Positions 32,901 through 41,518 of a DNA stretch of 64,000 nucleotides are shown one piece after another (position 1 is the first letter of the stretch; every line of letters begins with the position of its first letter). Below the pieces are notes generated by a model that was not told the origin of the DNA, ran no database searches, and saw nothing but the letters and a program-made list of their open reading frames with translations. This DNA comes from Martinezella rhizogenes (GTDB lineage: Bacteria; Pseudomonadota; Alphaproteobacteria; Rhizobiales; Rhizobiaceae). The position numbers and the translations under genes were made by a program. The stretch covers positions 248,001 to 312,000 of the forward strand of contig NZ_SGNY01000005.1 in the NCBI RefSeq assembly GCF_007002745.1, in the 5' to 3' direction.

Positions 32901-33901
32901 ACGTCTATACTGAACGCGCCAAGGGCTCACCGCTGTCGGATTTCATCGCGGAAAATGCGCAAGTCCTGTCGATCGCGGTATTTTTCGCCCTTTGCCTGGT
33001 GTTTTTCTCCGCCACGACGGACACGTTTCTGACGGCCGGCAATCTGTTGAATGTCATTCGTCAGGCCGCGCCGATCCTGATCGTCTCGATTGCCATGACG
33101 CTGGTTATCATAACCGGCGGTATCGACCTGTCGGTCGGTTCCATGGTGGCGCTTATCAATGCCGTTGGCGCCATTCTGCTGGCGGCGGGTTACGCCTGGC
33201 CGCTGGTTCTGGTCGCCATGCTGATGCTGGGTGGGGGGCTTGGCCTGCTGCAGGGCTGGTTCATCGCCTATCAGGGTATTCCGGCATTCATCGTCACACT
33301 GGCCGGCCTGTCGATCCTGCGTGGTGTGGCACTGTACATCACCCAGGGTTATTCCATACCGATACCTGACGCGCCGGGCTTTTTCTATCTCGGTCGTGGC
33401 GATCTGCTGGGTATGCCCGTTCCGGCATTGATCGGAATATTCATGACGGCGATCGCCTATGTCATTCTCTCGAGCACACGATATGGACGCCGCGTCGTGG
33501 CCGTCGGCTCCAACCTTGAGGCGGCGCGGCGCGTCGGCATGCCGGCGAAGTGGATTCTCGCTTCCGTCTATCTCGGCGCCGGGGTGGCGTCCGCCATTGC
33601 CGGTCTCCTGATTGCGGCCCGGCTGGGTTCGGGTTCCTCCAACGCGGCGGTCGGCTTTGAATTGCAGGTCGTGGCGGCGGTGGTTCTCGGCGGGACATCA
33701 CTGATGGGCGGCCGCGGTACCATTCTCGGCACCGTGCTCGGTACCATGACGATCGCGGTGATCGGTAATGGCCTCATCCTCATGCATATCTCGCCGTTTT
33801 TCACCCAGATCGTTACTGGTGCGATCATCCTTGCCGCTATCTGGCTCAACACGCGCATCTTCACCACCAATTTCCGTTTCGGCGTGAAAAGAAAGGGTTG
33901 A
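32897..33901 (+). CDS. Sugar ABC transporter permease (RbsC-like)
   Basis: A 334-residue inner-membrane permease of the ribose/xylose (BPD_transp_2) family with eight to ten hydrophobic segments. The family motif ITGGIDLSVGSMVAL is at about residues 73-87. GIPAFIVTLAGLSILRGVAL and a C-terminal VVLGGTSLMGGRGTILGTVL follow. Translation starts at TTG 32897 (GGGAGGA upstream), overlapping the ATPase stop. Together with the two preceding genes it forms a complete importer. Confidence 0.91.
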   Translation: MNVYTERAKGSPLSDFIAENAQVLSIAVFFALCLVFFSATTDTFLTAGNLLNVIRQAAPILIVSIAMTLVIITGGIDLSVGSMVALINAVGAILLAAGYAWPLVLVAMLMLGGGLGLLQGWFIAYQGIPAFIVTLAGLSILRGVALYITQGYSIPIPDAPGFFYLGRGDLLGMPVPALIGIFMTAIAYVILSSTRYGRRVVAVGSNLEAARRVGMPAKWILASVYLGAGVASAIAGLLIAARLGSGSSNAAVGFELQVVAAVVLGGTSLMGGRGTILGTVLGTMTIAVIGNGLILMHISPFFTQIVTGAIILAAIWLNTRIFTTNFRFGVKRKG

Positions 33902-33905
33902 TGTC

Positions 33906-34973
33906 ATGACCTCAGAATTGTCCGAAGGACATGTCCGTTCCGGCAAGGTCATGACCGTGCGCGGGCCCGTTCCGGCAGAACAGCTCGGTGTGACGTTGAT
34001 GCACGAGCATATTCTCAATGATTGCCGGTGCTGGTGGCATGCGCCGAAAACGCCGGAGCGGCAATATCTGGCCGATGGTTTCGTCTGTATGGAAATCCTC
34101 GGCGAGTTACGCCAGGACCCTTTCGTCAACAGGCATAATATTACGCTGGATGACGAGCCGCTGGCGATTGCGGAATTGATGGATTTTGTCAGTGCCGGCG
34201 GTCAAACGGTCGTCGAGCCCACCTGCCAGGGGATCGGCCGAAACCCGGCGGCGCTGAAAAGGATATCCGAGGCCACGGGGCTCAACATCATCATGGGAGC
34301 GGGCTATTACCTTGCCTCATCCCATCCCGGCAAGGTGGCGAGCCTCAGTGTCGAGGCGATTGCGGACGAAATCGTTGGCGAGGCGCTGCATGGTGTCGAT
34401 GGCACTGGCATCAAGATTGGCCTGATCGGTGAAATCGGCGTCTCCGCCGATTTCACACCGGAAGAGGAGAAATCCCTGCGCGGCGCGGCACAGGCACAGG
34501 TCCGTATCGGCCTGCCGCTAATGGTACATCTGCCGGGATGGCTGCGGCTGGGGCACAGGGTTCTCGACATCGTCGCCGGGGAGGGGGCGGATTTAAAGCA
34601 TACCGTTCTTTGCCACATGAACCCTTCGCATGACGATCTGGCCTATCAGGGGGAGCTTGCCGCGCGCGGCGCCTTCATCGAATACGACATGATCGGCATG
34701 GATTTTTTCTATGCCGACCAGCAGGTGCAATGCCCGAGCGACGAGGATGCAGCCCGCTCCATCGTCGCGCTGGCGGAACGCGGTTACCTGGATCGTATTC
34801 TCCTCTCCCATGACGTCTTCCTGAAAATGATGCTGACGCGATATGGCGGCAATGGCTACGCCTATATTCTCAAGCATTTCCTGCCGCGCCTGAAACGGCA
34901 CGGTCTTGGCGACACCGCTCTTCAAACCCTTATGCGGGATAATCCGCTCTCGGTCTTTCAGGCAAAGGCCTGA
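33906..34973 (+). CDS. Phosphotriesterase-family metal hydrolase
   Basis: A 355-residue TIM-barrel hydrolase of the phosphotriesterase/PHP family. Binuclear-metal ligands are visible: HxH in TLMHEHI, the bridging Glu in GLIGEIG, His in MVHLPG, His in LCHMNP and Asp in LLSHDVF. Family members hydrolyse lactones or phosphoesters, and several sit in sugar operons as sugar lactonases. It begins five bases after the permease stop, firmly inside the LacI-controlled operon, so it likely acts on the imported compound. The physiological substrate cannot be read from sequence. Confidence 0.88.
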   Translation: MTSELSEGHVRSGKVMTVRGPVPAEQLGVTLMHEHILNDCRCWWHAPKTPERQYLADGFVCMEILGELRQDPFVNRHNITLDDEPLAIAELMDFVSAGGQTVVEPTCQGIGRNPAALKRISEATGLNIIMGAGYYLASSHPGKVASLSVEAIADEIVGEALHGVDGTGIKIGLIGEIGVSADFTPEEEKSLRGAAQAQVRIGLPLMVHLPGWLRLGHRVLDIVAGEGADLKHTVLCHMNPSHDDLAYQGELAARGAFIEYDMIGMDFFYADQQVQCPSDEDAARSIVALAERGYLDRILLSHDVFLKMMLTRYGGNGYAYILKHFLPRLKRHGLGDTALQTLMRDNPLSVFQAKA

Positions 34974-34997
34974 TGAACTTATGGAAATGGAAAGATC

Positions 34998-35768
34998 ATG
35001 ACAAAAAAAGTGCTTCTCGTCGGTGAAAGCTGGGTCAGTTCGGCTACTCACTACAAAGGTTTCGATCAGTTCGGCAGCGTCACCTTCCATCTCGGAGCCG
35101 AGCCTCTGGTCAAGGCGCTGGAGGGCAGCGACTATGAGCTGACCTATATGACAGCCCATGATGCGGTGGAAAAATTCCCGTTCGAGATGGCCGGACTGGA
35201 CGTCTATGACGCGATCATTCTTTCAGACATCGGCGCCAATTCGCTTCTATTGCCGCCAGCCGTCTGGCTGCACTCCAAAACGGTGCCGAACCGGTTGAAA
35301 CTGCTGAAGGCCTGGGTCGAAAAGGGCGGCGGCCTGCTGATGGTCGGCGGTTATTTTTCCTTCCAGGGGATCGACGGCAAGGCCCGCTGGCGTCGTACGC
35401 CGGTCGAAGATACTTTGCCCGTGACCTGCCTTCCCTGGGATGACCGGGTGGAAATTCCGGAAGGCTCGACCGCAGATATTCTGAAACCCGACCATCCGAC
35501 GGTCGCCGGCCTTTCTGGCGAGTGGCCGCTTCTGCTCGGGGTGAACGAGGTCGAGGTTCGCGATCGCGCCGATGTCGAGGTGGTTGCCCGGCTGCCAAAG
35601 GATCAGGGTTCCCATCCCCTGCTCGTGACCGGACGTTTCGGCAAGGGCCGCACGGCGGCATGGACCTCCGACATTGGTCCGCACTGGCTCTCTCCTGCCT
35701 TCTGCGAATGGGACGGATATGGTCGCCTATGGAAGAACATTCTCGGCTGGCTGACGGAAAAGCCGTGA
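34998..35768 (+). CDS. PF07090-like protein (class-I glutamine-amidotransferase fold, no nucleophile)
   Basis: A 256-residue cytoplasmic protein. The opening KKVLLVGESWVSS, the central LKLLKAWVEKGGGLLMVGGY and the tail GRTAAWTSDIGPHWLSP match the GATase1-like family PF07090. Where true class-I amidotransferases have a nucleophilic GxCxG elbow, this reads MVGGYFSFQG, so no catalytic cysteine is present and glutaminase activity is unlikely. It follows the phosphotriesterase-family gene by 24 bases and ends convergent to the kinase gene (9-base gap). Function unknown; a sugar- or nucleoside-binding role is only a guess. Confidence 0.8.
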   Translation: MTKKVLLVGESWVSSATHYKGFDQFGSVTFHLGAEPLVKALEGSDYELTYMTAHDAVEKFPFEMAGLDVYDAIILSDIGANSLLLPPAVWLHSKTVPNRLKLLKAWVEKGGGLLMVGGYFSFQGIDGKARWRRTPVEDTLPVTCLPWDDRVEIPEGSTADILKPDHPTVAGLSGEWPLLLGVNEVEVRDRADVEVVARLPKDQGSHPLLVTGRFGKGRTAAWTSDIGPHWLSPAFCEWDGYGRLWKNILGWLTEKP

Positions 35769-35777
35769 TCGGAGGGG

Positions 35778-36674
35778 CTAAGTCCGCAGAATGGCCATCA
35801 GCTCTTCATGGCTGGGAAAGGCATCCTGCGTACCGCGGCGACCGACCGTGATGGCGGCGGCCCTTGAGGCATCTTCAAGGGCGCGCACATCCACGGCGAC
35901 ACCGCGAAGCATGGCGGAAGCAAGCGCCACGCCCGTGAAGCAATCGCCGGCACCCGTTGTGTCGACGATTGCGGCGGGTGCGGCCGGCACTTCGGTAGCA
36001 CCATCGTTGGACACGAGCACGCAGCCCTGTCCACCAAGCGTGACGATGACGAGGCCGACACCGGCACGCAGCAGAAAAGCGCCAGCCTCGGCACCGTTCT
36101 CGCCGGTCAGCGCCTCAGCCTCGATACGATTGAGAACGGCGATATCGATAAGCGGCAGGACGCTTGCGAACCAGGGTTGCAGGGGTGAAGGATTGAAGGC
36201 CGTATTTAACCCCTTCGATCTTGCCGCATTGAGAATGGCGAGGGTTGTTTCTTCCGAGAGATTGCCCTGCAGGACGAGGAGGTCGCCGGATGCGGCGTCG
36301 CCAAGCGCGTCCAAGGCTGCGTTTTCATCAAGCGCTGCTGCTGCTGCACGGGTGGTGATGATCGAGTTTTCGCCGTCCGGAGTTGTCAGAATGATGGAAA
36401 TATCGCTGGTGGGGCTGTCGACGGGAATGAGATTCGGTGTCAGGCGCTCGCGGGTGAGCGCTCTTCCGATCGCAATGGCGCGATCGTCCATGCCGACGGC
36501 AGCAACCAGCGTGGTTTCGACGCCGCATCGTGAAAGAACAATGGCCTGATTGCAGCCTTTTCCACCGAGACTGCGCGAGGCCTGCTCGCCAAATATCGAA
36601 GCGCCTGCCTCGGGCAGCGCTGAAATGGAATAGGTTTCATCGAGTGCGATATTGCCGATAACAAAGGCGCGCAT
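35778..36674 (-). CDS. PfkB-family carbohydrate kinase (ribokinase-like)
   Basis: A 298-residue kinase with the two PfkB signatures: an N-terminal glycine-rich LGGKGCNQAIVLSRCG and a C-terminal DTTGAGDCFTGVALASAML with the catalytic aspartate in GAGD. The start MRAFVIGNIALDETY is typical. It phosphorylates a sugar, nucleoside or related alcohol with ATP. Only 24 bases separate its start from the divergent BtpA-family start, so the two promoters must overlap each other or the neighbouring coding sequences. It is the only leftward gene in this module. Confidence 0.9.
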   Translation of the reverse strand: MRAFVIGNIALDETYSISALPEAGASIFGEQASRSLGGKGCNQAIVLSRCGVETTLVAAVGMDDRAIAIGRALTRERLTPNLIPVDSPTSDISIILTTPDGENSIITTRAAAAALDENAALDALGDAASGDLLVLQGNLSEETTLAILNAARSKGLNTAFNPSPLQPWFASVLPLIDIAVLNRIEAEALTGENGAEAGAFLLRAGVGLVIVTLGGQGCVLVSNDGATEVPAAPAAIVDTTGAGDCFTGVALASAMLRGVAVDVRALEDASRAAAITVGRRGTQDAFPSHEELMAILRT

Positions 36675-36698
36675 GAAGAACTTTCGAAAGGGATTTAA

Positions 36699-37544
36699 AT
36701 GCAGACCATATCCGACAACACAGCCAATGCCATTCAAGAAATTTTCGGCCGAAGCAAGGCATTGATCGGCATGGTCCACTGCCCGGCCTTTCCGGGAGCG
36801 CCGCGTTATCGGAACGCGAGCATGGATGCCATCTACGATACGTGCATGCGCGATGCGGAACGCCTTGTCGAGGGCGGCATGCATGGTCTGGTCATCGAAA
36901 ACCACGGAGACGTGCCATTTTCCAAGCCGGACGATATCGGACCGGAAACGTCAGCCTTCATGAGCGTGGTGACGGACCGCATCGTTCGCGCCGCCGGCGT
37001 GCCGGTTGGCATCAACGTGCTGGCCAATGCTCCCATCCCGGCCTTCGCGATCGCGATGGCGGGCGGGGCAAAGTTCATCCGCGTCAACCAATGGGCAAAT
37101 GCCTATGTGGCCAATGAAGGTTTCATGGAGGGGCGAGCAGCCGAGGCGATGCGCTACCGTTCGCTGCTGCGGGCGGAGCATATCAAGGTTTTTGCAGACA
37201 GCCATGTCAAGCACGGCGCCCATGCCATCACGGCGGATCGCAGCATTGATGAGTTGACGCGCGATCTCGCCTTCTTCGACGCCGATGGGGTCATTGCGAC
37301 GGGCCAGCGCACCGGCAACAGCGCCTCCCTTGAGGAAATAGAGGAAATCGGTGCGGCGACGCATCTGCCGCTGCTGGTCGGATCGGGTGTCAATGAGGGC
37401 AATATCTTCGAAATCCTCAAACGTACCAATGGCGTGATTGTCGCCTCATCGCTCAAGGAAGGCGGGGTGTGGTGGAACCCCGTGGAGCTGTCGCGCGTGC
37501 GTTCTTTCGTGGCGGCTGCGCGGCCCGCCCTTGATGCCCGATGA
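36699..37544 (+). CDS. BtpA/SgcQ-family TIM-barrel protein
   Basis: A 281-residue protein matching BtpA/SgcQ: LIGMVHCPAFPGAPRY near residue 23, GLVIENHGDVPF, GINVLANAPIPAFAIA, KFIRVNQWANAYVA and GSGVNEGNIFEILK. BtpA was named for photosystem I accumulation in cyanobacteria, and SgcQ is encoded in an enterobacterial sugar operon; neither activity is firmly established. Here it accompanies a ribose-type importer, a kinase and hydrolases, so a role in sugar or nucleoside-like catabolism is more plausible. It is divergent from the kinase and 10 bases ahead of the M20 hydrolase gene. Confidence 0.87.
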   Translation: MQTISDNTANAIQEIFGRSKALIGMVHCPAFPGAPRYRNASMDAIYDTCMRDAERLVEGGMHGLVIENHGDVPFSKPDDIGPETSAFMSVVTDRIVRAAGVPVGINVLANAPIPAFAIAMAGGAKFIRVNQWANAYVANEGFMEGRAAEAMRYRSLLRAEHIKVFADSHVKHGAHAITADRSIDELTRDLAFFDADGVIATGQRTGNSASLEEIEEIGAATHLPLLVGSGVNEGNIFEILKRTNGVIVASSLKEGGVWWNPVELSRVRSFVAAARPALDAR

Positions 37545-37554
37545 GGAGATGAAG

Positions 37555-38814
37555 ATGGGACAGTTTGCGATCAACGGTGAAAGACTTCTGGTAAACCTGG
37601 ATCGTTTCGCAGCAATCGGTGCCACCGACAGGGGAGGCGTGAATCGGCAGGCCCTTACACGGCTTGATCGCGAGGCACGACGGCTGTTGACGCAACTTGC
37701 CCTGGAGCGCGGATTTTCCGTGTTTCAGGATCCCATCGCCAATCTCTTCATTCGCAGAAATGGGCGGGATAACAATCTTTCACCGCTCTTGATCGGCAGC
37801 CATCTCGACAGTCAACCGTCGGGTGGCCGATTTGATGGCGCGCTTGGAACGCTTTCAGCTTTTGAGGTTCTTGAGACCCTTGAAGATTTCGGCGTTGAGA
37901 CGGAGCGTCCCGTTGAGGTCGTAGCTTTTACCAATGAAGAAGGCTGCCGCTTTGCGCCCGGCTGCATGGGGTCGACGGCCTTTGCGAGCGGGACAATACC
38001 AACGAACTGGTCAAGCCTGCCGGCAACGGATGATGGCGCCGAATTTGCAGGTGAGCTTGCCGCAACCCTGCAAAGCCTGCCCGAAGCAACCATGCGTGGC
38101 CTCGGGTTTCCGGTCTTTGCTTTTCTTGAAGTCCATATCGAGCAGGGACCGTCTCTCGAAAAAGAGGGGCTGCCAATCGGCATCGTCACGGGGATACAGG
38201 GTACGCGCTGGCTGGAAGTGACGTTGACCGGACAGACCGCTCACGCCGGGACGACGGCACTCATGTACCGACGCGATCCGTTTCATGCCGCGGTGAATGC
38301 GCTTGGATCCCTTTTTCCCGCTATCATGCCGTCAGACCCTGACGCCCGCTTCACGGTCGGTCGAATTGCGTTGCAGCCCGGCGCCGTCAACGCCATTCCG
38401 CAAACCGCCACCTTCACCGTGGATCTCCGACACCCGTCTTCCGAAAGGCTTGACGACATGGAGGAGAAAATCCGTGCGGTTGTGGGGGATGCTGCATTGG
38501 CGCAGGGCTGTGAAGCGACAATCCGTCAGATATTCGACATGCCGCCCGCAAATTTTGAGGAGGGCATTCTATCGGCCCTCGACCGTGCTGCGCTCGAGCG
38601 CGGTTTTGCGACGCGACGGATGTTGTCGGGTGCTTTTCACGATGCGCTGTTCATGAACCAGGTCGCGCCATCGGCGATGATTTTCGTTCCGTGCCGCGAT
38701 GGTCTCAGTCACAACGAGGCGGAACATGTTGAACCCGAGCATAGTATTGCCGGCTGCAACATGCTTTTGGCCGCGCTCCTTCAATTGCCATCGCTGGCGA
38801 CAGTCGAGGGGTGA
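37555..38814 (+). CDS. M20-family amidohydrolase (N-carbamoyl-amino-acid hydrolase / allantoate amidohydrolase type)
   Basis: A 419-residue dinuclear metalloamidase. Ligands are visible in GSHLDSQPSGGRFDGALG (His and bridging Asp), NEEGCRF (Glu-Glu), LEVHIEQGP (His) and SHNEAEHV (His). The FAPGCMGS and HIEQGPSLE stretches distinguish the HyuC/AllC branch that opens N-carbamoyl groups from ordinary M20 peptidases. ATG 37555 lies six bases after GAGGAG. Its presence beside a ribose-type importer and a PfkB kinase suggests that the imported molecule contains an amide or ureide. A bidirectional terminator follows. Confidence 0.88.
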   Translation: MGQFAINGERLLVNLDRFAAIGATDRGGVNRQALTRLDREARRLLTQLALERGFSVFQDPIANLFIRRNGRDNNLSPLLIGSHLDSQPSGGRFDGALGTLSAFEVLETLEDFGVETERPVEVVAFTNEEGCRFAPGCMGSTAFASGTIPTNWSSLPATDDGAEFAGELAATLQSLPEATMRGLGFPVFAFLEVHIEQGPSLEKEGLPIGIVTGIQGTRWLEVTLTGQTAHAGTTALMYRRDPFHAAVNALGSLFPAIMPSDPDARFTVGRIALQPGAVNAIPQTATFTVDLRHPSSERLDDMEEKIRAVVGDAALAQGCEATIRQIFDMPPANFEEGILSALDRAALERGFATRRMLSGAFHDALFMNQVAPSAMIFVPCRDGLSHNEAEHVEPEHSIAGCNMLLAALLQLPSLATVEG

Positions 38815-38846
38815 GATCCGACTGCCACTCGTTTGATGGAAACGTA

Positions 38847-38870
38847 ACCGGCAACCGGCGAGTTGCCGGT
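38847..38870. terminator. Bidirectional terminator hairpin
   Basis: ACCGGCAAC (38847-38855) pairs perfectly with GTTGCCGGT (38862-38870), loop CGGCGA. It lies in the 120-base gap between the convergent M20 hydrolase and DapA-family genes and could stop transcription from both sides. Confidence 0.65.
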
Positions 38871-38934
38871 CACAAGCTTGCCTATCAGGTCAGATTCGAA
38901 CCCGGAAAAATGCGGCCCGCCGGCAGTCCGTCCG

Positions 38935-39831
38935 TCAGCGCCAGCTGGCAAGCAATCCTTCCAGCGTTGCGCGATCCTCCTTATCGAGGCGCGCAAGTCC
39001 GGGTGCGCGAACGGGACCGACAGCGAGGCCGAGGATTTCCATCGCCTCTTTCACCACCGTCACATTTGCGCCATTGCGATAACGTGTCCGCAACCGTTCG
39101 AACAACTCGATCTTTTCGACGATCTTGCGCGCCGCGTCAAAATCCCCTGATGTCAGTGCGTCGAGGACCTGCAGTGAGAATTGCGGCGCAACGTTCACCA
39201 GACCGGATGTGAAGCCGCGTGCACCGGCGGCGCAAAAGGCGGGTGCCCAGCTTTCAGCCAATCCGCAGACATATAGTGCGCCGTTCGGATCGGAGGCGGC
39301 GATCGCGCGCGACAGAAGCATGATATCCGTCGTTGCGAATTTGATGCCGGCGACATTCTGGTGGCTGGAAAGCCTTACCATGTCATCGACCGAAAAACCG
39401 TCGGCCCTGACATAGGCCACCAGCGGCAATTCGCTGCCCTCTGCGAGGCCGAGAAAGTAGTCGATCTGCGATTGCGGGGCTGCAAACGGGTCGACCGGCT
39501 GATGCGACATGACGGCGGAAGCCCCCATGTCCTTTGCCTGCCGCGCCATGGACAGCGCTTCGCGCTGCGAGCGTCCGATCGCCGCCGTCACCGGGGCCTT
39601 CCCGTTTACGCCTTTTATCGCGGCCTCAAAAACCCGTAGAATTTCAGCCGGCGTCAGGGCGTAGAACTCGCCGGTATTGCCCGCCGCGACGATGTTGTGG
39701 ATGCCTGCCTTTGCCACGCGGGCGTAAACCTCGGCGGTGACACCGGCGTCCACTTCGCCGCCTGCATCATAAGCCGTCACGGGAACGCCGGAGATACCCT
39801 GCAGGGCCTGGCGAAAATCGAATGTCGTCAT
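38935..39831 (-). CDS. DapA/NanA-family aldolase or dehydratase
   Basis: A 298-residue Schiff-base enzyme of the dihydrodipicolinate synthase family. The substrate-carboxylate loop is AAGNTGEFYAL, the active-site tyrosine is in VAYVRADG and the Schiff-base lysine is in AGIKFATTD. Many members outside lysine synthesis are 2-keto-3-deoxy-sugar-acid aldolases or 5-keto-4-deoxyglucarate dehydratases. ATG 39831 follows GAGGAAC; a TTG at 39846 would add five residues. It is last in a leftward set with a GntR regulator and an SMP-30 lactonase, which fits a sugar-acid pathway rather than lysine biosynthesis. Confidence 0.87.
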   Translation of the reverse strand: MTTFDFRQALQGISGVPVTAYDAGGEVDAGVTAEVYARVAKAGIHNIVAAGNTGEFYALTPAEILRVFEAAIKGVNGKAPVTAAIGRSQREALSMARQAKDMGASAVMSHQPVDPFAAPQSQIDYFLGLAEGSELPLVAYVRADGFSVDDMVRLSSHQNVAGIKFATTDIMLLSRAIAASDPNGALYVCGLAESWAPAFCAAGARGFTSGLVNVAPQFSLQVLDALTSGDFDAARKIVEKIELFERLRTRYRNGANVTVVKEAMEILGLAVGPVRAPGLARLDKEDRATLEGLLASWR

Positions 39832-39860
39832 CAATTTGTTCCTCAAGGTAAAAGGGCGTC

Positions 39861-40742
39861 TCAGATGGAGAATGTGTGAACGGGCGTGCCGGCGACAGGC
39901 GCATCGAACGCAACGACGGTGCCGGCCGTGGAGACACCGTCGGTTTCGGTCACCAGACTGGTGAGATAGATCGTCTTAAGGCCCGGACCGCCGAAACACG
40001 GCATGGTCGGCCCCTTGAAGGGCAGCTTGTATATCTCGAACAATTCGCCTTCAGGCGTAAAGCGGTTGAGCCGTCCGCCCTGAACGCCGGCGCTCCAGTA
40101 GCAGCCCTCGCTATCGGTCGCCGCGCCATCCGGCCTGCCTTCGTCGGGCGCAAAATCGTGAAGGCGTTCGGCCGGGCCGAGCCTGCCGGTTGCGACATCG
40201 AAATCGAACGCCTGATACATGAGCCCGCTGCTGTCGGAGTGATACATCCGCTTTCCATCCGGGCTCCAGGCAAGGCCGTTTGATGTGAACATATTGCCGT
40301 CGATGATACGCTCGATGCCGCCGTCAGGTGCCACCCTATAGAGGCGCGCATTGCCTGTGGGCACGGCGGCCTCGTCGCGGGTTCCCACCCAGAAATGCCC
40401 GTCCGGGCCAACCTTGCCGTCATTGAGGCGGCTATCGGGTCGTCCTTCGTCGGGGTCGCACAGAAGGTCGAGCCTGCCGCTTGCGGGGTCGAGCAGATGC
40501 ACGCCCGTCTTGAGGCCCGCCACAACAAGGCCATTGTCGCAGAGACCAAGACAGCCCACCTGGGCGGGCATGTCGAACCGGTCCAGCTTTCCGTCCGGAT
40601 GCAGGCGGAAAATCGCCGGGGCGAGAATATCGACGAACCACAGATTGCCCGTCCGCTCGTCCCATGCGGGCGATTCGCCAACCTTCAAAGGCGTATCGAC
40701 GAGGGGACGGAGTTTTGGTTCTATGATGCGCGGCTGGCTCAC
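39861..40742 (-). CDS. SMP-30/gluconolactonase-family sugar lactonase
   Basis: A 293-residue six-bladed beta-propeller hydrolase. The metal-site motifs are in VGESPAWDERTGNLWFVD (Glu), SRLNDGKVGPDGHFWVG (Asn region) and FTSNGLAWSPDGKRMYHSD (Asn and Asp). These calcium- or zinc-dependent enzymes open aldono-lactones to aldonic acids. It lies 29 bases upstream of the DapA-family gene and 56 bases downstream of the GntR gene in the same direction. With the enolase-superfamily protein at 47791 it would supply aldonic acid for dehydration. Confidence 0.9.
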   Translation of the reverse strand: MSQPRIIEPKLRPLVDTPLKVGESPAWDERTGNLWFVDILAPAIFRLHPDGKLDRFDMPAQVGCLGLCDNGLVVAGLKTGVHLLDPASGRLDLLCDPDEGRPDSRLNDGKVGPDGHFWVGTRDEAAVPTGNARLYRVAPDGGIERIIDGNMFTSNGLAWSPDGKRMYHSDSSGLMYQAFDFDVATGRLGPAERLHDFAPDEGRPDGAATDSEGCYWSAGVQGGRLNRFTPEGELFEIYKLPFKGPTMPCFGGPGLKTIYLTSLVTETDGVSTAGTVVAFDAPVAGTPVHTFSI

Positions 40743-40798
40743 TGATTATTCTCCATCGCCCCTTCAGGCCTCGTTTTCTTAGGATTGCGGGATTGGTT

Positions 40799-41518
40799 CT
40801 AGCCGCCGACGCCCTGAAACATGCGGGCGCGGGCTTTGAGGATGTGGTCTTTCATAGCGTCATGGGCCGCCTGCTCGTGGCGCGCAAAAATCGCTTCGAC
40901 GATGGCGGTGTGCTCGTTCTGCACTTCACGCACATGCTGCGGTGTACGTTTGAGGCTGAGACTGCGTGTCACCGACTGGCCGATGGCGAAATGCGGTTTG
41001 AACCAGATGCGTACGGTGATGTGGAACTGGTTATGGCTTGCCCTGGCAATGGCTTCGTGCAGGGCGAAATCTTCCTCTGCGCCAAGATCGTTGCGCTCGA
41101 GACATTGTTCCAGCGCTGCGATGGCCTGCTCGATCCGCGTCTTGTCGGTCGCCTGCCAGTTGCGCGCCGCAAGTTCGGCTCCCGAGGCCTCAAGGCCGGC
41201 CCGGAACTCGAAGAAGCGCTGCACGTCGGCAAGCGAACCGACCGGCACCTGCTGCAACACCGAAGAGTCCGGTTGCTGGCGCACATAGGAGCCGGAGCCT
41301 TTTTGCGAAACGATAAGCTCGTCATTGCGCAGCCGCTCCAGCGCTGCGCGCACCACCGGCCGGGAAGCCCCGAACAGCGACGCCAGGCTTTGTTCGGACG
41401 GTAGCCGCTCGTTTATGGGAAACCGCCCGTCCGAAATCATGCCGACGATCTTTTCGTAGACGATGTCGCTGAGCCGGGTCTCGCCGCGTGCGGCCGACGA
41501 TGTGGTCGTATTGTCCAT
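40799..41518 (-). CDS. GntR-family regulator, FCD (FadR-like) subfamily
   Basis: A 239-residue regulator with an N-terminal winged helix (LPSEQSLASLFGASRPVVRA, then GSGSYVRQQ). The C-terminal FCD domain runs from about residue 90 with histidines in FALHEAIARASHN and EHTAIVEAIFARHE. ATG 41518 follows AAAGGTG. It heads the leftward lactonase/aldolase transcript and is divergent from the Tat-type binding-protein operon, so it probably controls the sugar-acid module on both sides. I found no convincing palindromic operator in the 302-base gap. Confidence 0.89.
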   Translation of the reverse strand: MDNTTTSSAARGETRLSDIVYEKIVGMISDGRFPINERLPSEQSLASLFGASRPVVRAALERLRNDELIVSQKGSGSYVRQQPDSSVLQQVPVGSLADVQRFFEFRAGLEASGAELAARNWQATDKTRIEQAIAALEQCLERNDLGAEEDFALHEAIARASHNQFHITVRIWFKPHFAIGQSVTRSLSLKRTPQHVREVQNEHTAIVEAIFARHEQAAHDAMKDHILKARARMFQGVGG

